Origin: Amorphochlora amoebiformis
Taxonomy: Eukaryota > Cercozoa > Chlorarachniophyceae
Assembly (NCBI GenBank): GCA_054601695.1
Contig: BAAHQB010000369.1
Location: 86,443-150,442 of the forward strand
Length of the DNA stretch: 64,000 nt
Direction: 5' to 3'
The stretch's first letter is position 1; each line of letters starts with the position of its first letter. Shown piece by piece: positions 1 to 53,794 of the stretch. Made by a program: the position numbers and the translations under genes. The notes beneath the pieces were generated by a model. The model saw only the letters and a list, made by a program, of their open reading frames with translations. It had not been told where the DNA came from and searched no databases.

Positions 1-24
1 ATATATATATATATATATATACAC

Positions 25-62
<38 letters not shown>

Positions 63-64
63 TA

Positions 65-144
<80 letters not shown>

Positions 145-170
145 CACATCTATATGTGTAATAATATAAT

Positions 171-224
<54 letters not shown>

Positions 225-271
225 CAATTTTCAGTTTCTGTTACCCCGAGTTCGCCATGAATTCAAACAGG

Positions 272-328
272 TTAACCCTAACCCTAACCCTAACCCTAAC
301 CCAAACCCTAACCCTAACCCTCTAACCC
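272..328 (+). repeat. Telomere-type (CCCTAA)n array
   Basis: About nine CCCTAA units with minor variants, preceded by unique sequence (CGAGTTCGCCATGAATTC) and followed by an AT array. It is interstitial: AT repeat continues on both sides, so it is not a chromosome end. Confidence 0.9.
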
Positions 329-342
329 CGCCCGTAACCTAC

Positions 343-402
<60 letters not shown>

Positions 403-403
403 T

Positions 404-494
<91 letters not shown>

Positions 495-515
495 AATATA
501 TAATTGTCTAAATAT

Positions 516-546
<31 letters not shown>

Positions 547-607
547 AAAGGTATAAATATGCATATAGATATATGAATATATCTATATATATATATATAT
601 ATACATA

Positions 608-646
<39 letters not shown>

Positions 647-670
647 GTTCCCCCGTAAAAACGGAAACAG

Positions 671-717
671 AGCTTGTTTGCGGAGAAAACTTCAAGATGA
701 TAAGAGAAGAGCACGAG
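671..717 (+). other. Exon-like island (unrecognised)
   Basis: An AG acceptor (GGAAACAG) is followed by an open stretch translating as [15 protein letters not shown] and ends at a GT donor (GAG|GTATAT). Composition and open frame are unlike the AT surroundings. Its exit phase (0) does not fit the entry phase of the next island at 1,046, so an intermediate exon or another gene would be needed. Product unknown. Confidence 0.35.
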
Positions 718-738
718 GTATATCTTTATATTAATATG

Positions 739-807
<69 letters not shown>

Positions 808-808
808 A

Positions 809-893
<85 letters not shown>

Positions 894-998
894 CCGTCTC
901 TCTTCGCTCCTTTATGTACACACATAGCATACATACATACATGAATATACATATATATATATATGGAAATCTATACACACTTGTAATATATATATATG

Positions 999-1030
<32 letters not shown>

Positions 1031-1045
1031 CTTGCATATAAATAG

Positions 1046-1115
1046 AACTATTTTGATTTTTATCGCTGGTAAGGAGTTTGCTAACGCATACACAGAACTG
1101 ACCCGATCAACAGAG
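1046..1115 (+). CDS. Exon resembling lysyl-tRNA synthetase motif-3 region
   Basis: After an AATAG acceptor the island reads [17 protein letters not shown] and ends at a GAG|GTTACT donor. The sequence G-K/R-E-x-x-NAYTEL is the strongly conserved segment before motif 3 of class IIb lysyl-tRNA synthetases, which charge tRNA-Lys in the cytosol or organelles. The residues after it (TRSTE) differ from the usual NDPxxQ. I could not find the following GMGIDR exon, so this may be an isolated, diverged or broken gene fragment. A partial second copy lies at 1,195-1,240. The identification rests on one short motif. Confidence 0.4.
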
Positions 1116-1125
1116 GTTACTTTCC

Positions 1126-1189
<64 letters not shown>

Positions 1190-1194
1190 AAAGA

Positions 1195-1240
1195 TGTTGC
1201 TAACGCATACACAGAACTGGACGACCACAGATGTTCCCTA
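1195..1240 (+). repeat. Truncated copy of the NAYTEL exon
   Basis: Repeats the 22-nt core that encodes ANAYTEL (GCTAACGCATACACAGAAC), then diverges. It is separated from the first copy by about 60 nt of (AT)n. It is one of several partial exon copies in this window. Confidence 0.75.
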
Positions 1241-1245
1241 ACATG

Positions 1246-2090
<845 letters not shown>

Positions 2091-2095
2091 CCACA

Positions 2096-2165
2096 GAAAT
2101 ACCTAAATCGGCCTCAACGAGTGCGTCGACGTCAGCAGTACCCCATCCATTTAACCCTACCTTTA
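2096..2165. other. Non-repetitive island, possible exon on either strand
   Basis: A 70-nt GC-richer island. On the minus strand it is open ([16 protein letters not shown]) and ends at a GT; on the plus strand it follows a CCACAG acceptor and is also open in one frame. I cannot decide the strand or product. Confidence 0.25.
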
Positions 2166-2186
2166 TTATTAATATATACATATACA

Positions 2187-2265
<79 letters not shown>

Positions 2266-2323
2266 TATACAGCCTTATATAACATAGACGTATATATATA
2301 TATATATATACATATATATTATG

Positions 2324-2367
<44 letters not shown>

Positions 2368-2371
<4 letters not shown>

Positions 2372-2428
2372 GGCACGATATATGATCCAGGACCCTCAGC
2401 GCAATTGAATGGTGATCTAACTCTAACC
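2368..2428. other. Non-repetitive island, possible exon
   Basis: Short unique island. The minus strand follows TTAG and reads SPFNCAEGPGSYIVPNN. The plus strand has an ATCCAG acceptor and a GTGATC donor. Neither reading is recognised. Confidence 0.25.
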
Positions 2429-2468
2429 CTATAAATACATATATATATACAATTCATGTACATGTACG

Positions 2469-2512
<44 letters not shown>

Positions 2513-2606
2513 GTCCTCTGAGAGAAATATGGCGCAGTATACCACGGTTAATCGGCTAAACGGATATCCCTCGGAAAAAAATCCTGGATATGATAAGTAC
2601 CGATAG
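2513..2606 (+). CDS. Candidate terminal exon of an unrecognised gene
   Basis: A TACAG acceptor directly after an AT array opens a frame that runs 31 codons to a TAG at 2,604. Part of it reads MAQYTTVNRLNGYPSEKNPG. The mixed composition suggests real coding sequence. The reverse strand is also open here. No family recognised; upstream exons were not identified with confidence. Confidence 0.35.
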
Positions 2607-2689
2607 ACCGAGTATAGTGCACAATTTGAACGGAAACCGAATGAGATTAGCTGAGTGTGTGATGTTGATTTAAACATGGCATTACTACG

Positions 2690-4645
<1,956 letters not shown>

Positions 4646-4748
4646 GTGCACAATAATGCGCCCGATATATCAATCCAATAATAATATGTAGGGTGGAACA
4701 TAATGAACTTTACGATGCATACTAAAGAAAACAAAAAACCAAAATTTA

Positions 4749-4899
4749 GGATACCACAACCCCGTGTTCTCTCCTGATCCCCCACAGCAGTACTAACGAG
4801 TCCCGACGACGCTTAACTTCCGAGTTCGGCAGGGGTCGGGTGCTCAATGTCCGAGTTCGGCAGGGGTCGGGTGTTTTAAGCCGTGGTATGGTGGAATCC
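4749..4899 (-). rRNA. 5S rRNA-like sequence with internal 31-nt duplication
   Basis: Read on the minus strand it starts GGATTCCACCATACCACGGC and ends GGGTTGTGGTATCC, so the two ends can pair as the terminal helix. The central part contains GAACTCGGAAGTTAAGC and TTAGTACTGCTGTGGGGGA, typical of eukaryotic 5S rRNA, the RNA-polymerase-III-transcribed RNA of the large ribosomal subunit. A normal 5S gene is about 120 nt; this one is about 151 nt. The block CCGACCCCTGCCGAACTCGG is present twice, at 4,820-4,842 and 4,851-4,873, a 31-nt period. The extra block lies in the loop A/helix III region and would probably disrupt folding, so this is likely a 5S relic. A T-run terminator is not obvious. Confidence 0.8.
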
Positions 4900-5079
4900 A
4901 TTCGATCGAGGGAAAATATTCTAACCTAGTTATTCAAATTTTGTATCTCAACGCTTATATCACACGTACACCACCCGACAGATATAAAGCCTTCCACTCT
5001 ATACACGCAATACGAAGACTTAAATTCGATAATCGTACTTAAATTCGATAATCGTACTGAGTGCTAATCCACGTGGGCA

Positions 5080-6547
5080 CATGTAGACTATAGCTCCAGC
5101 GAGGGTACAGTGTACACCCTTCGGCCTTCGGGGGGAAGGAAAGGTGTTTGCTTCCAAGTCGTATGTGATTGATCGACTGTAATGGGGACCTGGAGGAATA
5201 ATTATACACATACACGTGTTGGATTTTAACCAGTAGTTTATTAAATTTCTACTAGTTAAATATAGCAGCGACCACAGAAGGTAAAATGAGAGGGGTTGAG
5301 TGGGATAACGTAAAGGCGACGGAGGGTGAGAGCTCGGTGCCGCCTCACAACGACTGTTTGTTGCCCTTAACCCCCCGTGTACCCCGACGGGTGATGGTCC
5401 CAATTGGAATTTTGAAAAAATTTCTAAGTACACGATCTCCAGTTATATTTGGTTATCGTATCAAGGATAAAGTATCATGAGCAACTTAAAGTTTGCGCCA
5501 GAAGTCCCGTTTAGCCTACACCGGACTATCCCCAATCCGTCGAATTTTTGCATCCGACACGAAGTGTGGCTTCTACACCTCTTCCCCCCCAGATCTTCTT
5601 CAATTTTCATCGTGTGTGTTGCCTATTAAATCCTTGAAGGAAGTTTCAGACTTCCAATATCAATATCCATCTCACTTCGTCGACAATTCGGTGACTCCCA
5701 CATGCTAAGGGTCCGGCGCCATGTCTCCGGGATTCCACTCGAAATCCCCGGTTCGAGCTGATGGAGATGATCTCATGGAATCTCCCGTGAGATTTTTCTG
5801 TGTTTGAGTGCACGTGTCTCTGAATTTATTATATTTCCCGGTGAAATTGCCATAATCGAACCATACCTTCGTTGGAGACTCCAGGAGATGAGCTCCAACC
5901 TGTGGAATCCCGGAAACAATGCGCCGGACCCTTGGGATGTGGGGGTCATCGAAATATCGACGAAATGAGACGGTTATTCATATTTGAAGCCTCAAATTTC
6001 CTCGAAGGATTCAAATGTGAGCACACACGATGTTCGTTTAAGAAAATTGGGGGGGGGGGAGGTGTGGAAGCTACACTTCCTGTCGGATGGAAAAATTCAA
6101 CGGGTTGGGGATAGCCCGGTAAGGGCTAAAAGGGTTTTTTGGCGCAAACTTTAAGCTCCTCAGTGGAACTTTCTCCTCGATGTCGTAACCCAATTTCAAA
6201 TTGGAGATTGTGTTCTTAGAACTTTTCAAAAATTCGATTTGGGATCAAATCTTGTGACAAAGAGTACAAGTGGCGGGGGGCCTATGGGCAACAAACAGTC
6301 GCTGGGAGGCGGCACCGAGCTCTCACCCTCCGCCGACTTCACTTTATCCCACTCCACCGCCCTCATTCACCTCCTGTAATCACCGCTGTATTATGCTAGT
6401 AGAAATTATAATAAACGACTGGTTTAATCATTACCCGAAGTACGCTTTACTCGATCACGTATGACTTGGAAGCAAAACACCTTTTCCCCTCCCTCCCGAA
6501 GTCCGAAGGTATTACACTGTACCCTCGCTGCAGCTATAGCCTAGATG
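5080..6547. repeat. Large imperfect inverted repeat (arms ~700 nt)
   Basis: The left arm (about 5,080-5,790) matches the reverse complement of the right arm (about 5,870-6,547) along nearly its whole length. Paired landmarks: CTATAGCTCCAGCGAGGGTA with the complement of TACCCTCGCTGCAGCTATAG; CTTAAAGTTTGCGCC with GGCGCAAACTTTAAG; AAGGGTCCGGCGC with GCGCCGGACCCTTGG. The arms have diverged by substitutions and small indels. The centre near 5,800-5,870 is unique. No transposase frame is visible inside, so it looks like a foldback-type element or two copies of one unit in opposite orientation. Function unknown. Confidence 0.85.
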
Positions 6548-6593
6548 CCGTTGAATTCACGTGGGCCGGGATATAGCACGCAGAGTATATTAC

Positions 6594-6657
<64 letters not shown>

Positions 6658-6970
6658 TAGTATCATAGTGTGTGTTGTGTGTGTGTGTGTGTGTATTATT
6701 GCATATCTCTGCTTTCTCAAAAGCTCCCACGTGCATGGGTCTGTTCAGAGAGGGGGGGTGGTTCAAGGGGGGTAAAATTCAGATTCAGGAGATTTATTAA
6801 GGATGTTCTTCGTTGTAAACAATCATTGATAAATTTAATCAATTACAGCCTAATCACACCAAGCGTCATGCATACCGTGGCACCTGCATACCGTAAATGA
6901 TTTATACTGTTGTTTTTGCAGTCTCTTCTTTAGTAGAAGTGCTTTCTACATTTATAAATATATTTACATA

Positions 6971-7004
<34 letters not shown>

Positions 7005-7464
7005 TGTCCCTCCCTTGTCCCACATGTGACCCCAACAATAGCCACCAAGTATATTCTAGATATTGTACTATAATTAATCAGTGTAAAATCATACCGCTTA
7101 AATTTACAAATGTGTGGCTTATGATGTCATGGTACTGAGAGATATATCATTGAGTATACTACAATTATATCCAGCCTGAGACTAGTGAGAGGCTGAGACT
7201 CGTTTAACTCAAACTGGAAAAATTATGACTACTAAAATACGACCCATATTTAGACCATCTCTAAACATATCATACACATGTAATATAAGGTCCCTAGTTG
7301 TGGACACAATAGCCAGTTTTACTGAAATAAAAACACTTGTATTTACCAGTTGCGCAGCTCATTTAGATAGGTACAGACCGTACAGCTATGTAGGTTTAGA
7401 CACGAATGAATCGAAATAGAAATCGGTCAACAGAAGGCCGAAATAGGGTGCGCAGTATCAATAG
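6548..7464. other. AT and GT microsatellites plus unique sequence, no gene seen
   Basis: Contains (AT)n at 6,598-6,652, (GT)n at 6,668-6,694, another AT tract near 6,965-7,003, and ordinary unique sequence. Short open frames here have no recognisable features. Confidence 0.6.
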
Positions 7465-7950
7465 TCATGCGATACTTGACGTATTTACTTGTTGGAAGTC
7501 ATGAAGCCTCTTGACTCTCTTAGGCTTTGGACATTGGAGAGTTATTGAAGACAGCTTCGTTTTCTTGACGAATAGGATCGGGGTTGATTTGGAAGAGTAT
7601 ATGCTTGGAGTCAATTCCTCATCCTTTTCTTCATCACCGCTCGAGGGCAGATCAATTTGGCTGAGGCACCTTGCCAACTCCGGATCCCCTTCACCGGATT
7701 TCCGAAGCTTCCGAAACTCTTCTTTGCGAGCCTTCTCAGGGTTCCAGCTCATCGAGCGCCGACGATCATGTTTCGTGAACGTTTCATAGTTATGTTTCTC
7801 TTCCTTTTCGATTTCGACTACGCCCGCTTGAGTGACGAGGCCAAGCACCCCAACTGGCAGTGTGATTCGATGCGGGTCCTCCAGGGAGGCATGAAGTTCG
7901 TAGGCATGACGTGTTTCGCGCATACGACACTGAGATACCGCGGCTTGCAT
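7465..7950 (-). CDS. Hypothetical protein, 161 aa, single exon
   Basis: An uninterrupted minus-strand frame of 161 codons in a non-repetitive region. It is hydrophilic, with acidic and lysine-rich stretches (KARKEEFRKLRK; SSGDEEKDEEL) and a basic C-terminus (KPKRVKRLHDF). There is no signal peptide, membrane segment or known motif that I recognise. The bases before the start read CTAACTAG, which could be an acceptor, so it may be the 3' exon of a longer gene. Another open minus-strand stretch (AEHLGDIAQSMQMNKRLRR) lies immediately upstream at about 7,955-8,050, in a different frame. A chance open frame is possible, but the composition favours coding. Confidence 0.45.
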   Translation of the reverse strand: MQAAVSQCRMRETRHAYELHASLEDPHRITLPVGVLGLVTQAGVVEIEKEEKHNYETFTKHDRRRSMSWNPEKARKEEFRKLRKSGEGDPELARCLSQIDLPSSGDEEKDEELTPSIYSSKSTPILFVKKTKLSSITLQCPKPKRVKRLHDFQQVNTSSIA

Positions 7951-8596
7951 ATCTAGTTAGATGCGAAGGCGGTGCGCCGCAACCTTTTGTTCATTTGCAT
8001 GCTCTGTGCGATGTCTCCCAGGTGTTCGGCCTTAGGGATCTTGCGAACGCGTGATATCTTTGGAAATCATGATTTTAATATCGTGCGTCGTTACAAGGTA
8101 TATTTGGCGACTCTATACTACTCCTATATTAATCTATAGTAATACCTCCTTAAGGTTTACAGAAACAACTATAAGGCAAAATCTACTTAAATTCATCTTT
8201 TCGGGAAATGCGTAAGTTCTTAAATCTTAACCCATTTCCAGATCCGATGAGAGTCTCATGAGACCGAAGCCATCGATAGTCGACTAATGGAAGCCTCGTG
8301 ATCAAGTTTTGAGTTGTCATTACATTATTATATCTCATTAAATTTGTAGAGATGGAGCCAGGACTCCTGTATATGCTTTCATGGGGCCGTAAGATTGCTT
8401 ATGAACACATTTACACGGCCTTTGTACACCACTAGTATATATACACATGTAAACCGGCCAGTATACATGTCTCGACGGGTCGTGGACACCCATGTACATA
8501 TGTACACGGCATGTATGTATACATGCTGACCGATGTTATTTAGACCCGTGCATTTTACTTACGCTAAAACCTTTGTTGAAAGTGTACATGCTCGAG

Positions 8597-8689
<93 letters not shown>

Positions 8690-8707
8690 TATATGTATAT
8701 ATATATT

Positions 8708-8741
<34 letters not shown>

Positions 8742-8755
8742 CCTAGATATCTAAG

Positions 8756-8809
<54 letters not shown>

Positions 8810-8904
8810 GTAATATCTAGAATATATCTCAATACAGTAGATACATAATATTATATAGATTATAATATTATTATTATATTGCAATTATAACTAGATATCT
8901 AGGA

Positions 8905-8937
<33 letters not shown>

Positions 8938-9118
8938 CATGATATGTATCATACGGTAATACTACAATTATATATATATATATATATATATGTAATTATA
9001 TAATATTAGATATGATTATATACATATGTTATAATTATAATTATATTATATGGCATTTAATATTCTCTGACCGTATGATGTTACATTCATATTAACTATA
9101 TGTAACACTATATATGTG

Positions 9119-9155
<37 letters not shown>

Positions 9156-9225
9156 CTAGTATATATATGTTTATGCATATAGGTATATATACATATAACT
9201 AGACACATATATCTAGTAATCTAGG

Positions 9226-9307
<82 letters not shown>

Positions 9308-9467
9308 TATTTATCTAGATATATATGCAATTTACACATATTTATGCAAACAGTTTCAAGAGTATAAGTATTTAATAAATTTACCCAATGGGATGATTAC
9401 CGATCAGATTATATGTACAACATTAGTTGCACGGCATAATATCTAGAATATATATCTATCTATCTAT
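7951..9467. other. Unique AT-rich sequence then (AT)n, no gene seen
   Basis: 7,951-8,590 is unique AT-rich sequence with tACACATGTA-like short palindromes near 8,400-8,530. 8,598-9,330 is (AT)n with recurring ATCTAGAT/AGATATCT motifs. A (TATC)n tract at 9,455-9,474 abuts the end of the next gene. No supported gene. Confidence 0.6.
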
Positions 9468-15987
<6,520 letters not shown>

Positions 15988-16038
15988 TCCAGACGTTATG
16001 TCAGTTGGAAAGGTGTTGGCGCGGTGATGATTGAAGAT

Positions 16039-16164
16039 GTGACAGTGACGTTTGATAGTGACAGATGGCAGGTGAGGGTGACATGTAATGGTGACATATA
16101 CTGGTTGATAGTGACAGGGGTCAGTGACACCTCAGTGTGACATATGACGGTGACATATGACGGA
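16039..16164 (+). promoter_or_regulatory. GTGACA-rich repeats in a divergent promoter
   Basis: The ~220-bp gap between the minus-strand ATG at 15,987 and the plus-strand CIAO1 start holds about ten GTGACA/GTGACG/GTCAGTG motifs, with GTGACATATGACG twice in a row at the end. TGAC-type motifs bind bZIP or homeodomain (TALE) factors in many eukaryotes; a role here is inferred from position and clustering only. Confidence 0.4.
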
Positions 16165-16210
16165 GTGAGGCCGAAGAATTAGAAAAATACAAACTAATTC
16201 CTCGCTCATA

Positions 16211-27224
<11,014 letters not shown>

Positions 27225-27238
27225 AAGATGTTTTGACT

Positions 27239-49066
<21,828 letters not shown>

Positions 49067-49452
49067 TTAGCATAAAGTCATGCGGAATGTTATATTTGCC
49101 TACAACGGAAATATTGTTGGTCTTTGGGTTGGGCAAATAAATCCAGTAACTGATGATGCTGATACTAAGTTATTAATCACATGAAGTGCGTATAGAATTC
49201 GAGATTACTGATTCAATGATTGATACAGCGATATCTAGATCTAGAGATACTGGTTGACCTTAATCTATTAAATAGTAATTTAGCCTATCATGATAAAAAA
49301 AGTTTTGATTTATCTGTACTAGTCTAGCTAGTATCTGCAGTATTGTAGCTAGTGTAAGCTAATCCGAGGTACCCTTTGGGGCGATGATGGCGGGAACTTT
49401 GGTATGTATATATGTATATCTATACATGTATATGTAGATATATATAATGTAG

Positions 49453-49525
<73 letters not shown>

Positions 49526-49715
49526 GGTTTTTGTTTTATGTAAATCCAAAAAACACTTATCGACATTTCGTTATCCAATATAAGATAACTTACATGACTA
49601 TGGCTATTGGTATGCCGACCAAATGGACAAAGACTAACGACCCAATCTTACGCAATAACAAATGCTTGAAATTTAGACTACGAAGAATCAATCTCTCTTT
49701 TCTCTATTCTTGCTC
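49067..49715. other. Gap between convergent NDH2 and CDK11-like copy 1
   Basis: 3'-flanking sequence with a CTAG-rich part (about 49,190-49,390), an AT array (49,452-49,518), then about 170 nt homologous to the 3' flank of the right-hand kinase copy (54,690-54,860). No gene seen. Confidence 0.6.
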
Positions 49716-50493
49716 TCAGGTAATGATTTCTTTGGCCGCCTCTTCCTCCGCCTCGTTTATCAAAAGAGAAAGAATTAAATCGTGCCCCGTGTGGATCAGA
49801 ACCTTGTTATCTGACCTGCTTTTCTCGTTGGCTGACCGGAATCTCGGCATGAACGCAAGCGCCTGTGGCTTCGGGGCAGTCCTGACAAGGAAAGTAAGTT
49901 CAATGATGAATTCTGAAATATGTCAGATGGTAAGCAGCACGTGGCGAACTTACGTGAACCACTGGTGATTTAGCGCATCCTCCGCGGAAATTCTCTTCTT
50001 CGGATCAAAAGCTAGCAGCTGCGAGAGAAGATCGAAACTGTAAGCAGAAGAGATTTAGTGCTGAGAATGTTGGCAAAGGGTGGTATAAATGGATCACCCA
50101 AGATCGTCAAGGTAGAATTCAGATGTGAAGCTCTGTTTCTTGAGCTTATCTCGTAGTTTGCTTTTCCTGTACAGACAAGCAAGACGAGGATGTGCGATAT
50201 AGTGACGAAGATAAGGGTTTCGAAAACATGCATGCATACACACACGCACAATATATATTTACGTATACACAAATGTACGAATATGTAACATTTTAAACGT
50301 ATATTGGTATATATACAAATGAATATGTGTATATGTACAACACACATCCATATCTATAAGAAAAATATAAAATATAATATATGTATGTATAAATATATAT
50401 CTATATCAATATATGAGTATTAATATATGATATCATGTATCATAATTTAATCGTAATGACGTGAATAAAAGCCCAAATGAAAGATAATTACGT

Positions 50494-50531
<38 letters not shown>

Positions 50532-50601
50532 TATATATAATATATTTACATATATATATATATGTATAGATACATATATATATATATATATACATATAAC
50601 A

Positions 50602-50638
<37 letters not shown>

Positions 50639-50669
50639 TTATATGTATATATATATATATATATATGCA

Positions 50670-50739
<70 letters not shown>

Positions 50740-50872
50740 TATAGATAATATATATAAATATATATATTATATATATATAAATATATTATATATGTATGTG
50801 TATGTATCATATATATATATATATATATATATGTGTTTATAATATGTATACATATGTACATATATTACGTAC

Positions 50873-50915
<43 letters not shown>

Positions 50916-51041
50916 CAGGAAAAATATCTCAGATATACTGTCCTACATTACAAATGTAAATATTAATAAAAAGGAATTAATGTATACTACATATAAATGA
51001 TATACATATATTATTATATACACATATGTAATATATATATG

Positions 51042-51093
<52 letters not shown>

Positions 51094-51170
51094 TATATAT
51101 ACATATAATGTATTTGTATATACATAATTCATGTATACATACATATGATATATATATATATATATATATA

Positions 51171-51213
<43 letters not shown>

Positions 51214-51315
51214 ACATGTATATACATAATTCATATATATATATATATACATATGATATATATATATATTATTTACATATATAATGAAGAAATATACATA
51301 CATATATATTGTATT

Positions 51316-51361
<46 letters not shown>

Positions 51362-51387
51362 ATATATATAATATGTATATATACATT

Positions 51388-51419
<32 letters not shown>

Positions 51420-51502
51420 TATATATATGTATATATGGTGTAAGATATACATATATTTATATGCATGTATATACATACATATATTTATATGTACGTATTT
51501 AA

Positions 51503-51562
<60 letters not shown>

Positions 51563-53587
51563 ATGTATATATTATATATATGTACATACACATATACATA
51601 TATGTATATGTATGTATTCTATATATATTCTTTATATATGTGTTAAGTATACGTGTGTGATGTGCACGTGTATATATACACACATATGTATATATTTCGT
51701 ATTTAAACATACACACACATACATAAAATATACACACACGTGTGTGTGTGTGTGGATATGTGTAAATACATATATATAAAAACATAGAGACACATATAAT
51801 TCTATCGCTTTCTTGGCTGTTTTACTTGGACTTTCCCCAATTAAATTTCTGGGCATGCCTTAGCTTCATGAAACCCGGCCACTGCTCAGTTGTTGGAGTA
51901 CCCAAGAGACTGAAAATCTGAAAAGGTATGTCCGTGAGATTAAAAAACTAGTCCCCTTTGGATACTTTGACCTTCTCGAGCTGATCAATGTCTGTTTTCC
52001 CTGGAAGCAAGGGCTTCCCAGTGACAAACTCCGCGAAAATACAGCCAACAGACCACAAGTCAACAGCCTCGGTGTAGACTTCGGCCCCAAGCAGCAGTTC
52101 TGGAGCTCGATACCAAAGCGTGACGACCAGCTGTGTGTACTTGCCTATCGGGCTCCCATATTTGCGAGCAAGCCCGAAATCACATATCTTGAGCACCCCA
52201 GAATTACTGTACAAGAGATTGGACGTCTTCAGGTCCCTGAATGGTCAGAACATTTTAGTTTCTCATTTTTTCAGCGCACGGTTTCCCTACCTATGGAGTA
52301 TCCACCCTTTGTGAAGCGCGTTTACAGCACTCAGCAACTGCTGCATTAAGGTCTTAACCTCCGCCTGTCGAAATCGTCTCTTCATATCGCTCATGAACAT
52401 TTTCATGTCGTGGTCTAAGTATTCCATGACCATGTAGATGCTACAAAAACATACAGGGGTCAGATCACGGCCGACAAATGGCATGTCTGATGTATTGGAC
52501 CTCTTGAGATCTTCCCCGATGACAATCTCCTTGAGCTTGACGATATTTGGATGATCTATAGCCATGAGGATATTGATCTCTCTAAGGGATGTAATCGGGA
52601 AAGAGCCATTATTCTTTTCCATCTTGATCTTCTTGAGAGCCACCACCTCTCCGGTCTGCGTATCCTTGGCTCGGTGCACGACACCATAAGTTCCTTCGTC
52701 AATCGTGTTGAGCCTCTCGTAAAAGTTGACACTCCTGCTTCCCATGAAAGCAGATACATGCACACGTCTCCTCTTTGGTGGAGGTTTATCTCTCTCTATC
52801 TGTTCCTCTTTCTCTATATCCATCTTGGATTCATCCACGGATCTTGATCTCGGTTGTTGAAGGGGGGATGGGGGGGGAAGTTTCTGCTCGGTAGGGGGGC
52901 TGGTACTGTCTATATCATACGCAGAATGATCGTCATCATCCTCATCGTCGACTTCCTTCGACTCCACCTTCTTATCTACCTTCATACCGATCTCTCCGTC
53001 CTCCGGGCCCTACGAGAGCAATAGTTAGGAACAGTAAATCTACACTGAGGAAGTGGGGGGGGGGAATTCCGTTATGTGCAGAGAGTTACCGTGGACTCGG
53101 TGAGCCGGGCCTTTTCCTTAGCCTGGAGAATCTGCAACCGTATCTGGTCATAGAGAGGATCTGGCTTTTCCGGGCGACTATTTTCCTTTTTGGATTCCAT
53201 ATTGTCGAGCCTATCCTCCCTTCCCCCTGAGGGGCCCGACGCCCTTCTTCGAGACACATCCTTATGTATACGCGTAGAAATGTTCTTACCCCGAGATCGT
53301 GGTCGACCGTCCCGAGGCTTTCGCTTGACGGCGAGTTTCCGACGTCTGCCATCCCCATGGCGTGTGTTGGGTCTAACTTTGAGTTTTTTTGGCATGAAAT
53401 TGGACGATCGCGACCGAGAATCCTCTCTATCCTTAGAATCCTTCGAACGGACCCCAGTTGCGGACCACCTGTCGTTGAACGGGCTTTTCTCCCTCTCTCG
53501 TTCTTTCTTTGCGTCGCTTTTTGCTCGGCGTTTTATAGTTATCTGACGCCTCATCCGCTCCAAATCCTCTTCCGTAGCTACATACAT
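49716..53587 (-). CDS. CDK11: CDK11/PITSLRE-like kinase, copy 1, probable frameshift
   Basis: Left member of a tandem pair. CDK11 kinases pair with cyclin L and act in transcription and splicing. Exons: 53,090-53,587; 52,501-53,009; 52,291-52,440; 51,972-52,236; 51,826-51,917; 50,099-50,166; 49,954-50,037; 49,716-49,881. The N-terminal exon is rich in Arg/Ser/Lys ([16 protein letters not shown]), as in CDK11. The kinase domain has [16 protein letters not shown], the diagnostic PITSLRE, HRDLKTSN split over a junction, [11 protein letters not shown] and LWYRAPE. Exon 6 is 68 nt here and 69 nt in copy 2: CTGG replaces CTCGG before the donor. This one-base loss shifts the frame so that exon 7 reaches a stop within a few codons, removing the last ~80 residues. 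It could be a young pseudogene, a truncated kinase or a base error. Intron 5 has expanded to ~1.6 kb with (AT)n. Confidence 0.85.
50350..51780. repeat. AT-array expansion in intron 5 of CDK11-like copy 1
   Basis: Mostly (AT)n with AATTCATGTATACATACATA TGATATATA units repeated near 51,125 and 51,230. No exon is visible. The same intron in copy 2 (55,296-56,097) is about half as long. Confidence 0.75.
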
Positions 53588-53794
53588 ACTGTAAGTCCAC
53601 GGGAATCCAGCGAGAGAACTTGAACGATCTCCAGTATCAGGCGCGACCAGGAATTCCTCGGCTCGCCGGGCCGCCTGCCTGGCTCCCAACAAGGCGCGAA
53701 ATTTGTCGTTCTTCAAATAATTGTTCGGCTAGGAATGTCATCATTGTCATGGGAACCATCGGCACCCAGAGGGATACCGTGAGTCCGTGACTGG

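Larger units (their letters stand above)
1..1045. repeat. (AT)n arrays with small non-repetitive islands
   Basis: Almost entirely (AT)n microsatellite with interruptions. Non-AT islands are the CCCTAA array near 272-328, an exon-like island at about 671-717, and a short island near 890-930. No complete gene is visible. The Tyr/Ile-rich open frames on both strands are translations of (AT)n and are not called. Confidence 0.9.

Noticed and set aside
7225-7419. 64-codon plus-strand open frame starting MTTKIRPIF
   Set aside because: Short, no recognisable feature, no splice partners.
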